Assembly (NCBI RefSeq): GCF_950023065.1
Contig: NC_088678.1
Span: 67,114,460 to 67,178,459, forward strand
Reading direction: 5' to 3'
DNA length: 64,000 nt
DNA from: Planococcus citri
Lineage: Eukaryota > Arthropoda > Insecta > Hemiptera > Pseudococcidae
Below the pieces are notes generated by a model, which did no database searches, was not told where the DNA came from, and worked only from the letters and a program-made list of their open reading frames with translations. The position numbers and the translations under genes are program-made. Position 1 is the stretch's first letter. The number at the start of each line of letters is the position of its first letter. Shown here one piece after another: positions 1 to 11,838 of the stretch.

Positions 1-1454
1 TGACAAAAGAGCAATTTGTTCGTGTATTGAACACTTGTGTTTCATACGATACATCAATGGTCCTCCAGAATCACCCTGTGTGAAAAGGTTTAGTGAAAAT
101 TTATTTATTATCGATGAGTTGTAATGACAAAAGAGAAGAGACTCTGTACTGAATTCTTTTTTGCCAAAAAACGTGTGGTATTTTGAACTTTGGACACCTG
201 TATATTACCCTTGAGTGTTTTGGATTTGCATGTTTCGAGTGGAGTTTTCAGATTGAGAATAATGTAAATTTTAAAATGAGGCATTATCGCCAAAATAATT
301 CAGTATGGGAGGTAATGCAAAAACACTGTTGCTGTGTTACGTTCGTACCACGTCTCCTCCTTTTTTTTCGGTTGGGTGGGCAGCGCAAATCATTGTTTTC
401 GTGAAATCGTCGTAATTTTTGCCTGCTTCTGCTACTCCTATCTGACACTTCTTTTGCACTTCTCCATCCATTCTTATCTCCACCATTTTGAGTCGGTCCG
501 TATTCTTGTGGCCTGAAAAAATATTCGTTTTGTAGTTTCAGATGACGCGATTTTCGAAAATAATCGGAGATAATATTATGTTATCATTCTTTTATAGATT
601 CGTATTTCAAATAACAGACGAGTTACCTTCAATTAGGCCGTATCCCGCTGAAATAAAATCACCCGCAGTGTTTTCGAGTTTCGTGTTCAAGCATATTGGT
701 CTGACATATGCGCTGAGAGACACTTTCACTAACGTTTTCATCAGAGCAATGTCTGCCTCTATATTACCTGTACCATAGTTTTTATGAATATAGATTTCTT
801 TAGAAGCGAATTCAGGTCTGTTTTTATTCAAATCGAGTTTGAGCTGTTCTGCCATGTACATAAATACGTAACTCGTTCTACAGATTAAATTTAGCAAATA
901 ATACGCAAGAATGAAAATGAAATCATCAATGATTGAATAGGTCGATCACTTACGGGTCGTCGCGTCCCTTAAAGCAGTGAGCTGCGGTAAGCACAAACCG
1001 TTCACTTATTAGAGTACCGGTGCATTCGTTTCGATTTGTTTTGTTAGTGTTGGTTACATTATATTCAACCACGATATACACCTTGAAAAAATAATGGCAT
1101 GACACTTCCTTGCTTGAGTTTGAAATCATGTTAAAGGATTCGTATTCTATATCTACACGTGTAACCATTGAAATTGAAATATATTTACCATATAGGGAAG
1201 TATGTCAGAAGAAGCATCTCTTCCATGCCATATACGATTTAATTTATCGGATTGAGGTTTTTCTGATTCTGGCGGACAGGCGAGTTCTGCGTATTTTTCG
1301 CATTCTGTAAATGCAAAAAATTTGTCAACGATATAATCGCGTAAAATTAATGAACAAAATGAGCGGACTTTACTTGCTTTGACTTTTGCTATTGATTTTT
1401 CTAAATTCAGATCCGGTTTCGAATCTTTTTCCTTTGCGAGCGGATTAACGTTAA
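1..1454 (-). CDS. Trypsin-like (S1) serine protease, copy 1; 3' end off the left edge; possible frameshift
   Basis: Proposed exons on the minus strand: 1374-1454 (propeptide), 1189-1304, 954-c.1150, 627-877, 349-512 and 1-75 (runs off the window). They carry IWHGRDASSDILPYM (mature N-terminus like IVGG..A..), ECTGTLIS...FVLTAAHC (catalytic His), DIALMK (catalytic Asp), an ICAA segment and GDSGGPL (catalytic Ser), so the S1 triad is visible. Most exon phases join cleanly (1, 0, 2, 1, 0). The signal-peptide exon was not found; a hydrophobic MNFFNFLIIL stretch near 1520-1540 does not join in phase. The intron between 1189 and about 1152 would be only 36 nt, and a 5-nt insertion relative to copy 2 places TAG in frame at the start of the next exon, so this copy may be broken or spliced differently. 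Family knowledge: secreted endopeptidase. Substrate unknown. Confidence 0.72.
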
Positions 1455-2245
1455 CTGAAATGTATAAATTATAGATGCGAGTATTTATTTATGCACATAT
1501 TACTCGTGTAAGTATTATAAGAAAATTGAAAAAATTCATGCATAACGAGTTAACGAAATAAATTAGGAGTGTAGAAAAAATAAATAAACCCTTCGATGTC
1601 CCGAAGAAGGTAGCGGGTGTATTTTTAACAAGTTGGACTAATTGAATGGTTATTAGGGTGAATCCCCCCCCCCCACCAAGTGAATTTTGACTCAATTCAG
1701 CAGAGACCTTCATTTTAAGTTGAAAGTTTACTCAGAGAAATGTTTAGCTCCGAAGAGGAGAAATTAAATGTCTTCAAAGTGAGGAAATTTTCGAAAAAAG
1801 CTTGTTTTTTCGCCAATGCATGCTGCTACTCAACTTGTTTTGGGAAAAATGAACCAATTCCCAATGAAAATTGATTTGGAATTTTTTTCCTTCATATTTT
1901 GATGTCATCTTGGAAAATTACAAAGTTGAAGTTGGTAAACCAATCTTGGTATAAAAATAATATCCATTGGAAGTGGAGAAAAACTTGATTGACGACTTGT
2001 TTTCATCCTCCATGAATATTAGGTATGTAGTTTTTATTTTTATGCAATAATAATTTTTTTGTATCAAATTTTTCAATTTTCTGAGTATTATTAAGTGTAA
2101 AAATTTGAACAAAAATTGTTTAAAACACACGAAAACAACATTATTTTATAAAAATTTTAATTGAAAATGCCAAAAAAACAATTTTTTAGTTAAAAATTCA
2201 GAAAATCTGATTTCAATAATTTTTTATTTCGAGTAATTTTTTTCG
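1455..2245. other. Noncoding spacer, paralogous to about 10783-11330
   Basis: No credible exon. The sequence resembles the stretch upstream of protease copy 2 (shared phrase CGATGTCCCGAAGAAGGT and a poly-C run near 1667-1676), showing that it lies inside the segmental duplication. Confidence 0.5.
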
Positions 2246-3728
2246 CTCTGCGAGGGCACAGGTTGTTGTCGCTAGAGGTAGTCTCTAGGTAGTAGCTCGG
2301 ATCATCAAGAGGAGCCAGTCCCCCAGGACAGATGAGAAGGCGAAGACAACACCAGGGGTATTCTGCGCGTCCACGTCGTGCGGAGTGGTAACATGTTGCT
2401 GTTCGATGGACTCGGAATTGATAAACATGGCTAAAGCAGAATTCTCCAGTTGGTGGAACGATGGGGAGGAGTGGCAAGTCGAAAGCCAAGCCTCTACATA
2501 AATACGGATTACAATCAAGAATGCATAAGATCTGCAGAACACCCACAACTCACTCGTTCCAGCCCCAGGGAAGTGCAAGAGCTTCAGAGTGAGTAGGTGA
2601 ATACCAGCGCCTAAAAACTGGCAAATTCGGCTAAGGGAGTAAACCCCAACAGAAAATCATGGTGGAAGGCAACGGGAAACCAACACCATTACATTTCCCT
2701 AGAATTATATGGACATCAATTTAGCAACGTCCCTAAGTCTCAGTCAGGCTGATCCTCATCCGCCAAGGCAGCCGGATAGGGTGCTAAGAATACGCGGAGT
2801 CAAAACAAGGCGGAACAACATCAACGTCGCAACCTGGAATGTACGCACTTTGTATAAAATTGGACAACTTGCTAATGTAATTAAAGAAGCCAGGAGGTTG
2901 CAAATTGACGTGTTAGGAATAAGTGAGACCCAATGGACTGGAAATGGTAGAAACTGCGTAGATGAAGAATATGAAATGATCTACGCTGGGAAAGACACAC
3001 ACGAACAAGGTGTGAGTATATTAATACATACTAGAATCAGCGATAAAATCAGTGCCATAATTCCAAAATCAGAGAGGATACTACTCGTGAGATTGGAGGT
3101 CAAGCCAAAACCGATTGTGATAATTCAAGTGTATGCGCCAACAGCAGAAACAACGATGGCAGAGATAATAAAGAAATTAAATCACGGATTGGAATGGCAA
3201 AAACCGCTTTCAACAACCTTGCCAATGTGCTGGGAAATCGAACGATGAGTATAGATCTGAGGAAGAGAATTATGCGATGCTACGTATGGACCGTTCTGAA
3301 ATATTCCTGTGAAACATGGACCATGAGTGCAGATTGTGAGAACAAAGTATCCGCTTTCGAGATGTGGTGCTATCAAAGGCTACTACAAATCTCATGGAAG
3401 GACTTCATTACCAACAAGGAAGTATTAGCAAGAATAGGAGAGAGGAGTGGAAAGTCGTAGTTGAAGATATCAAAACTAGAAAGCTAAAGTATTTAGCTCA
3501 TAAAATACGAGAAAACGGTATTTTCATGCTAGCAGTACAGGGGAAAATCCAAGGAAGATCGACGAGAGGGAGGAAACGATCGGAGCTGTTAACAACAAAC
3601 TCACCAGCCAACTCTCCCTGTAAGACCCTGAAAGAAACGATCAGAGACGCTAGATACCGGCTAATATAGATGGACATAAATACGCTATCTCCTGTAAAGG
3701 AGCGTGTCTACGACGACGACGACGAATT
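2246..3728 (+). mobile_element. RTE/L1-type LINE, internally deleted, with CGA-repeat 3' tail
   Basis: A GC-richer block than its surroundings. It starts near CGCTCTGCGAGGGCACAGG, contains a leader of about 450 bp ending in GGAAGGCAACGGGAAACCA, then endonuclease and reverse-transcriptase C-terminal coding pieces, and ends in a short ACG/CGA trinucleotide tail (about 3708-3724). The paralogous segment at about 11300-11340 shows matching flanks without the element, an empty site, so it inserted into copy 1 after the duplication or was lost from copy 2. Exact ends are approximate. The clade call rests on the apurinic-type endonuclease, the RT tail and the microsatellite-like 3' end. Confidence 0.72.
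2709..3460 (+). pseudogene. LINE endonuclease joined to RT C-terminal tail, RT core deleted
   Basis: Frame 1 (2709-c.3175) reads VATWNVRTLY, VLGISETQWTG and VIIQVYAPTAE, the start of the endonuclease/exonuclease/phosphatase fold of non-LTR retrotransposons. At about 3174 the reading changes frame to MAKTAFNNLANVLGNR...RCYVWTVLKYSCETWT...WCYQRLLQISW, which is the region after the RT catalytic core in the same elements. The second half of the endonuclease and the whole RT palm with its YxDD box are missing. It cannot move on its own; further degenerate tail-like coding (KTRKLKYLAH) continues to about 3590. Confidence 0.75.
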
Positions 3729-5734
3729 TTTTTTCAAATAATACCAATTCGGCAACATTTTTGTATTTTTTGGTGTTATGACAACATATTAAAATGAATG
3801 TAATGTTCTAAGAAATACCAATATTGCGCAAAAAATACAAAAAGTCTAGATATTATCCAAAAAGGTGACCTCAAATTTTGCAATTATCCCTTATCCCACT
3901 GTTCCTTATTTGATATTCTGCATCGATTTATGTTATCGCCGTCAAAACAGACGATGCAGGGTGTGCTAATGGCAGATTAATTTCAATTTTTATCTCGGAA
4001 ATTTTGAAATTCGAACCCCCCTCCCCCTTATCACACATAAAAAATTGCCACAACATACTCAAGCCCACTTTTGGGGTTCTACTGACCTATTTTTGGATGA
4101 ATTCGTGTTTTTAAAATTTTCTCTTCGTAGATATTTTGTAATTAATTAGGTATGCCAAAATGTTGAACGATATATAACTTATCATTCTTGAAACTGAAGA
4201 AATATTTTGGAACGCACTGTCGGCTTCTTATAATTATTGCCAACTTGAAAAAATCGAGAAAAATAAAGAAAAAAACGTACAGAAATTTTACAATTTTTAC
4301 AAGAATTTTCACTAAATTTCAGGGATCATATCACATACCTACTTATTTCAAAAATTGACTTCGTGAGTTTTCGAGAGTTCATAATATATTTCGAATGTTC
4401 ACTTACTTTTCTAATATGAAACAAACTTCCCCCATGTTCTTTGCTCTTCCAACATTTCGTACAAATCACAAAAAATTACGAAAATGTTGTATTAATTGTT
4501 TTTTAGATACGACCTCTGGGACCTGGGTGGTGGGTGCCTTTCTAGCTTGCAAAACTTCGAACAAAAATTGTCGATGGATGGAGAATGAGAGCCATGTACA
4601 TGTCAAAGACAAGGTGTTCACGTCACTGAGTGGTAGAAGTGGTGAAAAAGTTGTGATTTTGAAAGTAAATGGTAATTTCTGGAAATTCTGACTAAAAAGT
4701 TGTAAATATTTCGAAAAAAATAGGAAAAACTGATTTTTAGCCTGCAAAAATTGAAATGAAAATCGAGTAGGTGAGTAAATATCTATTATTGAAGTGTTAA
4801 TTTGATCATAAAATTGCTCGTAGTATTTAAACACATATGACGAACTCTGATTGAGCCCCCTCCCCCCAGTGTAAGCAGTAAGGAAAGGGTGTTGTCTGGA
4901 AATATATAGTTTGAATGGCAAGTGAAAAAGTTTGTTCTACAAAGTATGCATTTTGCATAATTATTTTTGCCGAAAAAAACTCAAAAAATGATTATTTTGA
5001 GATGTTTTTTGAAAAAATGAGCACGTTGCAGACAATTTTTTTATTCAACTCATATGTTGGGAGAAAGACTAGTACTCTTCAAAATACACATTTTGACGTA
5101 AAAATTTTTTGTGTAAATTTTTTCTGTCTGGAGCAATGGCGGTACAAATTTTACTTTTATCAGTTTTACGTCCACCTCTGCGATAAAAAATTCTGAAAAA
5201 AACATGATGTCGAGAGGTCTAGGCTTCGTACATTCCGGGTGGTACCTAAATTTTACTTCTAATGTTCATGAATAACTATAGATTTTTTTTTTAGCAAAAA
5301 ACACGATTTTTAACTGTGTACATATATCGGCCAGGGTGGTGGGATGAGGACGAATTTATGGATCTGTAATTTTCTTTTAAAGTGCGCAAACTTAACAGTA
5401 ATCCATCATTATTTCACAAATTCAAGAAAAGGGGCATTGCACCTATCTTACCAGAAAGTATTATTTGAAAATAGATTTGAAAAAAAATTCAAAATTTTGA
5501 AATTAGAACAAAGGCATGAAAACGTTGAAGTATTGAGTGGAAAAGCTTGAATTTTTCCGTTACGGTTTGAAGGTAAAATTGAAATTATTTGAATAGATTT
5601 TGGTAAGGGGTAGGGGCAGGGGCTTACTTTGCCAATATTTTTTTTTTTAAATTAATGAAAATGTTTAGATATCAATCTCGTAGATGATTTGGTTTGAAAT
5701 TCAAATAAATATTCTTACATCAAAGCAGATTATT
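3729..5734. other. Noncoding, paralogous to about 13260-15390
   Basis: Several open frames exist, but none has family resemblance or splice support. The region matches the second duplicated segment over most of its length (for example TGCAGACAATTTTTTTATTCAACTCATA at about 5028 and 14690, split here by small indels). Frames are not conserved between the copies, which argues against coding. Confidence 0.5.
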
Positions 5735-6547
5735 TTAGTTATACGTACTTATTATTATTATTATTATAATGATGATGATGATGATGATTATACTGATGAA
5801 AACTGTCGCAGCTATGATCACGATCATTTTATTACTTAGGCCAAACGGTCTCCATTTCGGTTTTGTCGTCTCATCTGTAGTCTATTGCAGATAAGAACAC
5901 GCGTCTACAATTTTATAGTAGAATAAATTTATCGTCGTAAAAGAAACAAATAACTTGAAAGAATACAGCAAATAAAAGTTACATATGAATAATGTGTATG
6001 TATAATAAAAACGGCTGTTGAATGCAAAAGTCGTAATTTTGAATAGGTATTCAGAATTTTTTGGGGAATTTTTTACTTGAATGGAATGATAACTGATTTC
6101 ACGTGTTGAAAAGTGCTCAGTATTATTGAGTCCTTGGTTTTGATAACAATTTTCCGATCGAATGAAAAAAAAATTACCTTTCAGCTTACTTACTACGATG
6201 ATGGGTCACGAAACTTACAACGAAATTTATCAGACAAATGAGATCAATAAATCAATAAATTGAATTGAATTCGTGTAATTGTAAAGGTTTGTGAACGAAC
6301 GTTTTGTTTAGAAATGATAAATAAATATAATATGATTTGATAGTCGAATAAAGAGCATTGAATCGTCAACGTATTTTGGGAATATTTCACTATTTTATTT
6401 TCAAATAAGTAAATTCTGAAAACTCACTTTTTCACTCGAGTCATCGGCTTCTGTGGCGGGAACTGGATCAGTCTCAGTTTCCGTATTTTCTTGATTAGTT
6501 TCATTCTTCTCTTCTTCGTTCGAAACATTTTGTTCATCGTCGCTCAT
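5735..6547 (-). CDS. Small acidic single-pass membrane protein, copy 1 (two exons)
   Basis: Exon 1 (6428-6547, 40 codons) starts MSDDEQNVSNEEEKNE and is rich in Glu, Thr and Asn. The donor AAA|GTGAGT is phase 0. Exon 2 (5735-5881) follows an AATAG acceptor, reads TTDETTKPKWRPFGLSNKM and then an isoleucine-rich hydrophobic stretch written by ATC/ATA/ATT repeats, ending STYN and TAA. The product is about 88 residues: an acidic tail, a basic Lys-Trp-Arg patch before the membrane, and one C-terminal anchor (tail-anchor or type III topology; no signal peptide). A second copy at 15392-16098 keeps the same exon plan and frame, which supports it being a real gene. No family recognised. Confidence 0.6.
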
Positions 6548-7049
6548 TATTTCTGAGATAATTTCTCTCCTTTTTTTTTATTACACATATTCGTGTGATA
6601 ATTATAATCATCTGAATAATAAACACATGTGAAGTTCGAAAACAAAACTTAAAGTCGAGGAACAGTAGCCGAATATTTCTTTAAAAATTATCTAAACCCA
6701 TAAATTTGAGCGATTTAAATAAAAAATTGTGGCTATATAATTGGAAGCTTCAAACATGTTGAACTTTTTAGTCTCTACCAAGCCAACATTTAATAATGAT
6801 GACAAAACCTGGCAGCTCTTGTTCTTTTCCAGGGATTTTGAAATCTTGTTTCAATAGAATGTAAATATTTATTTTTCAATCCCCTTTGAAATAGATTCGC
6901 TTGAAGTTGCCTATCTTTTAGATATCAGTCAGCAGTCTTCAGAATATGTTTGATCCTTCCTCCTTATCTCGTCAATCATCTTTTGATGACGAGTATTTCT
7001 TTTCAATATTTTTGAAATCAATTTGACATTTTTATTGAAACATGTATTT
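6548..7049. other. Intergenic, nothing recognised
   Basis: Lies between the start of the small membrane protein gene and the stop of protease copy 2. It should contain the promoter of the former and the polyadenylation region of the latter. No clear motif beyond AT-rich sequence. Confidence 0.35.
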
Positions 7050-10000
7050 TCAAACTACAGCAGGTGTTTTGGTAGTAGTCGTACTGGGATTCGTCTCGGT
7101 TGATGATATAGGTTCATGGTCTGGCCAAACGATATTTGCAATCCAAGAAATGTAGGGTTCTATTTTGACGTAAAAAAGAAGCACTGGCAGCTCGTATTGG
7201 TCATGATCGTTTGATTGTGACAAAACAGCGATTTCTTCGTGTATTGGGCACTTGTGTTTCATACGATGCATCAGTGGTCCTCCAGAATAACCCTGTGTGA
7301 AAAAGATTAATGAGAAAATTATTCATTATCGATGCGTTGTCATATCTAGTAAAAAAGGAGTAATCCTGTACTGAATTTTCTTTTGTAAAAAACGTGAAGT
7401 ACATATTTTGGGCTTTTGACACGTGTATTAGGGTGGTTCTTATTTACACCGATATAGTGATATACCTAGTGGAATTATTTTTCCTCGATTTTTTCTGCTC
7501 CCACCCCCCCCCCCAAAGTTGCTCCATTTGATGAAAAAATAAATCCTACGAAGTTTCAACCCCCTACGTAAAAAAAAGTGGTGCCAGAATGCCCCCCAAT
7601 TTTTCAAAAAATTAAAAAATAGAAAACGATGCAATTTTTTAAAATTTTTGATTGTTTTCAATCTATCGTACTCCAATATTCCCCATTTCAACCAAAACAG
7701 CCCCCAGAAATTTTTTATCCCATCCCCTGTGAGAAAACAATGATTCGCTATTTTGCTATACCGATGGAGCGGAAAAATTCATGGTCTCAATTTCGCTGAA
7801 ATTGAAGTACATATGTTAGAGATTGTGCGTTAAAATGACCCCAAAAAAATTTCCAGGCCCCCACGTGCACCTGCGGTGGAACTGTGGCCCCCCAAAGTAG
7901 GGTCAGTTTGGGGGAAACGCTGTTTTTCGAATTTAAAAGTACCAATACCCATTTTTTCCGAAAACGAGTAGCACTGAAAAGGATCGGCGTTTTTTTCGCT
8001 ATTTTAATTGAAAATATTGGTATCTGATTTTTTGGAATTATTTCATTTCTGGACAGGGTACTTTTAATAAGCAGAAGAAGAGATCTTTCTTCAAATATTT
8101 CGATAGTTAGATGAGGAAGGACGGGGGGCGAGGAAGGGGATTAGAATTACTTCAAGTTGGAATTTTTCTGGTCTGCATATCCTCATTTTCAGAGACAACT
8201 GGAAAAAATTGCGGAAAAACAAAACTCTGACTGAGAAAAAATAGAAGAAAAATTTGAAAATTCAATGAAAAAAAAATCGGCTCCTTGTTTCATTTTTGGG
8301 AACAAATTATAACTTTTTTTTGAAGGCACATAATTTTGGCAAAAGAAATTGTGGCTCTTTGAAAAAATAACATATTTTATGGTAGCCTACGAGTAATTTT
8401 GCCAAAAAAGCAGGATTTTTTTGCAATAATTTCAACATTGCGTGAAATTTTTTCAAGATTCTGGCAAAAGAACAGGAATCTTGACCAAAGGTAAAATGTT
8501 ATGGGTGTTCTGTCAGAAAAGCAGGATTTTTGAGAATTTTCGCAAATCAAGCGAGAATTTTAGACAATTCTGGCAAATAAGGGGAAATAGTTTTGGCCAT
8601 TTTGGCCAAAGGCAAGATTTTATGGCAGCTTAAAATAAAAAATGAAAAAACATCATTCTTTGACTTTTTTTGGAAATTATTTTTGGCAATGTGGGGCACA
8701 AGGGTAGCGCCAAATGAAATTTTTGTAAGAACCAAAATTTAAAAAATTCTCCAAGAAACAACTTTTATTTCATGATTTTTCTTGTTGGAATTTAAGGTGG
8801 TAGCGAAGTTTGGAATGTGAGGCGAGGGCGCCCTCAGGAAAGGGAGAGAAGTAGAGATTGGAATACGAGCCGAATTCACTTGTTTCGATGTGAAAAGTAA
8901 TAATCAGCCATAAAATCACGTTAAAAGTCTAAATCGACTAAGTATATTTTCAATTGAAATAGCAAAAAAAACGCCGATTCGCGACTTTTCAAGAGTTTTT
9001 TGGAGGGGTTAGCTGGGGTCAAATCAAAAAATCGATCACGCTATTCGATTCATAATCTCAAATCGCACCTTTTCAGTGCTACTCGTTTTCGGAAAAAATG
9101 GGTATTTGTACTTTTAAATTCAAAAAACAGCGTTTCCTCCAAAATGACTCTACTTTGGGGGGCCACAGTTCCACCGCAGGTGCACGTGGGGGCCTGAAAA
9201 TTTTTTTGGGGTAATTTTAACGCACAATCTCCAACATGCTTCAATTTCAGCGAAATTGAGACCATGAATTTTTCCGCTCCACCAGTATAGCAAAATAGCG
9301 AATCATTGTTTTCTCACAGGGGAGGGGATAAAAAATTTCTGGGGGCTGTTTCGGTTCAAATGGGGAATATTGGGATGCAATAGATTGAAAACAATCAAAA
9401 ATTTAAAAAAATTGCATCGTTTTCTATTTTTCAATTTTTTGAAAAATTGGGGGGCATTCTGGCACCACTTTTTTTTTACGTAGGGGGTTGAAACTTTGTA
9501 GGATTTATTTTTTCATGAAATGGAGCAACTTGGGGGGGGGGAGAAAAAATCCCAACTTCGAAAATAAGGACCACCCTAACGTGTAGTAATTTTATAGTTG
9601 CAATTAATCCAAAACATGCGGGGTTTATCGTCAAAATAATTCAGTATGGGAGGTAATGGAAATAAAGCACTGTTTGCTTTGTTACATTCGTACAACATCT
9701 CCTCCTCTTTTTTCGGTGGGGTGGGCGACGCAAATAATTTTTTCCGTGAAATTGTCGTTATTGACGCCTGCTTCCTGACACTTCTTTAGCACTTTTCCAT
9801 CCATTCTTATCTCCACCATTTTGAATCGGTCCGAATCCTGGTGGCCTGAAAAAATATTTATTTTGTAGTTTCAGATGACGCGATTTTGGAAAATATCTAA
9901 TTGTAGACATTGTTATCATTCTTTTATAGATTCGTATTTTAAAAAAGAGACGAGTTACCTTCAATTACGCCGTATCCCGCTGAAATAAAATCACCCGCAG

Positions 10001-10782
10001 TGTTTTCAAGTTTCATGTTCAAACATATTGGTCTGACAGATGCGCTGAGAGACACTTTCATTAACGTTTTCAACAGAGCAATGTCTGCATCTATATTACC
10101 TGTACTATACTTCTCATGAATATAGATTTCACTAGAAGCATAATCATGCTTCTTATTGTTAATGATATCGGGTCTAAGCTGTTTTGCCATGTACAAATAT
10201 ACTGGAACCGTTCTACGGATTAAATTTAGCTAATAATACGCAGAAATTATATCATTAATGATTGAACAGGTCGATCACTTACGGGTGGCGTTCCTTAAAG
10301 CAGTGAGCTGCGGTAAGCACAAACCATTCACTTATTAGCGTACCGGTACATTCGTTAGACCCAGAAGTTGTTTTTGTACTCCGTATGTACACCTTGAAGA
10401 AATAATGGTATGACACTTCCTCGCTTGTGTTTGAAATCATGTTCAAGGATTCGTATATCTACACTTGTAACCATAGAAATTGAAATATTGAAATATATTT
10501 ACCATGTAGGGAAGTATGTCTGAAGAAGCTTCTCTTCCGTACCATATACGATTTAATTTATCGGGTTGAGGTTTTTCTGATTCTCGTGTGCAGGCGAGTT
10601 GTGCGTATTCCTCGCATTCTGTAAATGCAGAGAATTGTGTTGAGTGTTTGAATTATCATTATTGGAATGCCAAACGATATAATCGATTCAAATTAATGAA
10701 CAAAATGAGCGGACTTTACTTGCTTCGACTTTTGTTATTGGTTTTTTCAAATCCTTTTCCTTTACGAGCGAAGCAACGATTA
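7050..10782 (-). CDS. Trypsin-like (S1) serine protease homologue, copy 2, with GYSGGP in the active-site loop
   Basis: Exons (minus strand): 10720-10782, 10503-10618, 10283-10458, 9959-10212, 9694-9845, 7050-7292. All phases join (1, 0, 2, 1, 0). Visible motifs are IWYGREASSDILPYM, ECTGTLISEWFVLTAAHC, DIALLK, IICVAHPTEKRGGDV and GYSGGPLMHRMKHKC, then a C-terminal YISWIANIVW helix and a Thr-rich tail ending TPAVV. His, Asp and Ser of the triad are present, but the Asp before the active Ser (chymotrypsin D194), which normally pairs with the new N-terminus on activation, is Tyr. Relative to copy 1 there are in-frame indels such as a 12-nt loss in exon 5, suggesting constraint on the frame. The signal exon was not found. 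The last intron is swollen by a foldback element. It may be a non-catalytic protease homologue. Confidence 0.72.
7428..9579. mobile_element. Foldback-type DNA transposon with ~600-bp inverted arms, in a protease intron
   Basis: The left end TTAGGGTGGTTCTTATTT and the right end AAATAAGGACCACCCTAA are inverted copies. The arms extend to about 8025 on the left and back to about 8945 on the right with high identity, apart from about 80 extra bases in the right arm near 8983-9070. CGTGTA occurs at 7422-7427 and again at 9580-9585, a likely 6-bp target-site duplication. The paralogous intron of copy 1 (76-348) lacks the element. The 0.9-kb centre (about 8190-8740) holds degenerate GCCAAAA/CAGGATTTTT repeats and no transposase-like frame, so it is non-autonomous. 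Confidence 0.8.
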
Positions 10783-11646
10783 CTGAAATGATACATTGAT
10801 GCGAGTATTTATTTATGTATTACTCGTGTACGTATTATAAGAAAATTGAAAAACATATAATATTATGCTTATAGCAATTAGTTAACTAAGCATGAATTCG
10901 GAGTGCAGAAAAAATGAACTCTTCGATGTCCCGAAGAAGGTCAGCGGGTGTATTTCAAACATTCCCATGCGAAAGGTTGGACTAAAGAATTGAATGGTTA
11001 TCATTCGGGTGACCCCCCCCCCCTCAAAAAAATGGGCGAATTTCGACTCAATTCAGCAGTGACCTTCTTCAAAGTGGGGAAATTTCCAAAAAAATCCTAC
11101 TGCTTCTATACTCAACCTGTTTTAGGAAAAATGACCCATTTTTTTTGAATCCAATTTCGCAATTTTCCAAGTAGTATTATTATAAAAATTCGAACAAAAA
11201 TTGTTTGATATACTTGAAAACAACATAATCAGATATATAATAATTCCAATGGAAAGTGCCAGAAAACAATTTTTTAGTTGAAAATGTAGAAAATCAGATT
11301 TTGATAATTTTCAATTTCAAGTATTTTTTTTTTTTTTGAAAGTACCATAATTTGTCAATATTTTCGCATTTTTGGTGGCTTGACTATTAAAATGGATGTA
11401 GGTAATGTTCTAAGAAATAAACATTTTACGCAGAAAATACAAAAAGTCTATTTTTCAAAAGAATGACCTCAAATTTTGCAAATATCCAAGGCAGGGACAA
11501 AAATGCGAAATGCAAAATTTTAAAAATTGAATCGATTCGTATTCCATCTCGAAAAATTGTGGAGTAGTCTCCTTCTGATATGTTGTGGTTGTACGAAATA
11601 TGTACTTCAATATAAGTAAGTATGTACCCTGAAAGTTACATACAGA
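10783..11646. other. Noncoding upstream region of protease copy 2
   Basis: Parallels 1455-2245 and then 3729-3900 of copy 1, with the LINE absent at about 11310-11335. No open frame with support. Confidence 0.45.
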
Positions 11647-11838
11647 TTAAGGCACTATAGCTTCACTCAGGTGAAATCGCTCGGCCATCTTTGGTGCAAA
11701 ATAACAATTGAATTTCATGAAACGTCACAGTGACGTCACTTCACGGACAGCAGTGCTGTGCTGTGATTGGCTGAAATCATTCATCTTGCACCAAAGATGG
11801 CCGACCGATTTTACCTGAGTGAAGCTATAGTGCCTTAA
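11647..11838. mobile_element. 192-bp MITE with ~49-bp inverted repeats and TTAA borders
   Basis: The left side reads TTAA then GGCACTATAGCTTCACTCAG; the right side is its inverse, CTGAGTGAAGCTATAGTGCC then TTAA. The arms match for about 49 bp (through CGGCCATCTTTGGTGCAA) with one or two differences. TTAA at both borders is the target site used by piggyBac-like elements, so this looks like a non-autonomous derivative. No coding capacity. Confidence 0.78.

Noticed and set aside
1489..1713. MNFFNFLIILTRVICA as the signal peptide of protease copy 1
   Set aside because: Hydrophobic and well placed, but its donor (CGA|GTAATA) is phase 0 while the next exon needs phase 1; left unassigned.
2190..2578. 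Minus-strand frames of 97-118 codons
   Set aside because: They lie antisense to the LINE leader region and have no relatives or splice support.
4395..5550. Possible small genes at 4395-4691, 4466-4921 and 4915-5196
   Set aside because: The paralogous segment (13260-15390) does not preserve the frames, and there are no splice or family signals.
8442..9265. Frames at 8442-8633, 9000-9197 and 9050-9265 as a transposase
   Set aside because: Too short, low-complexity or lying in the inverted arms; no DDE or other catalytic signature.
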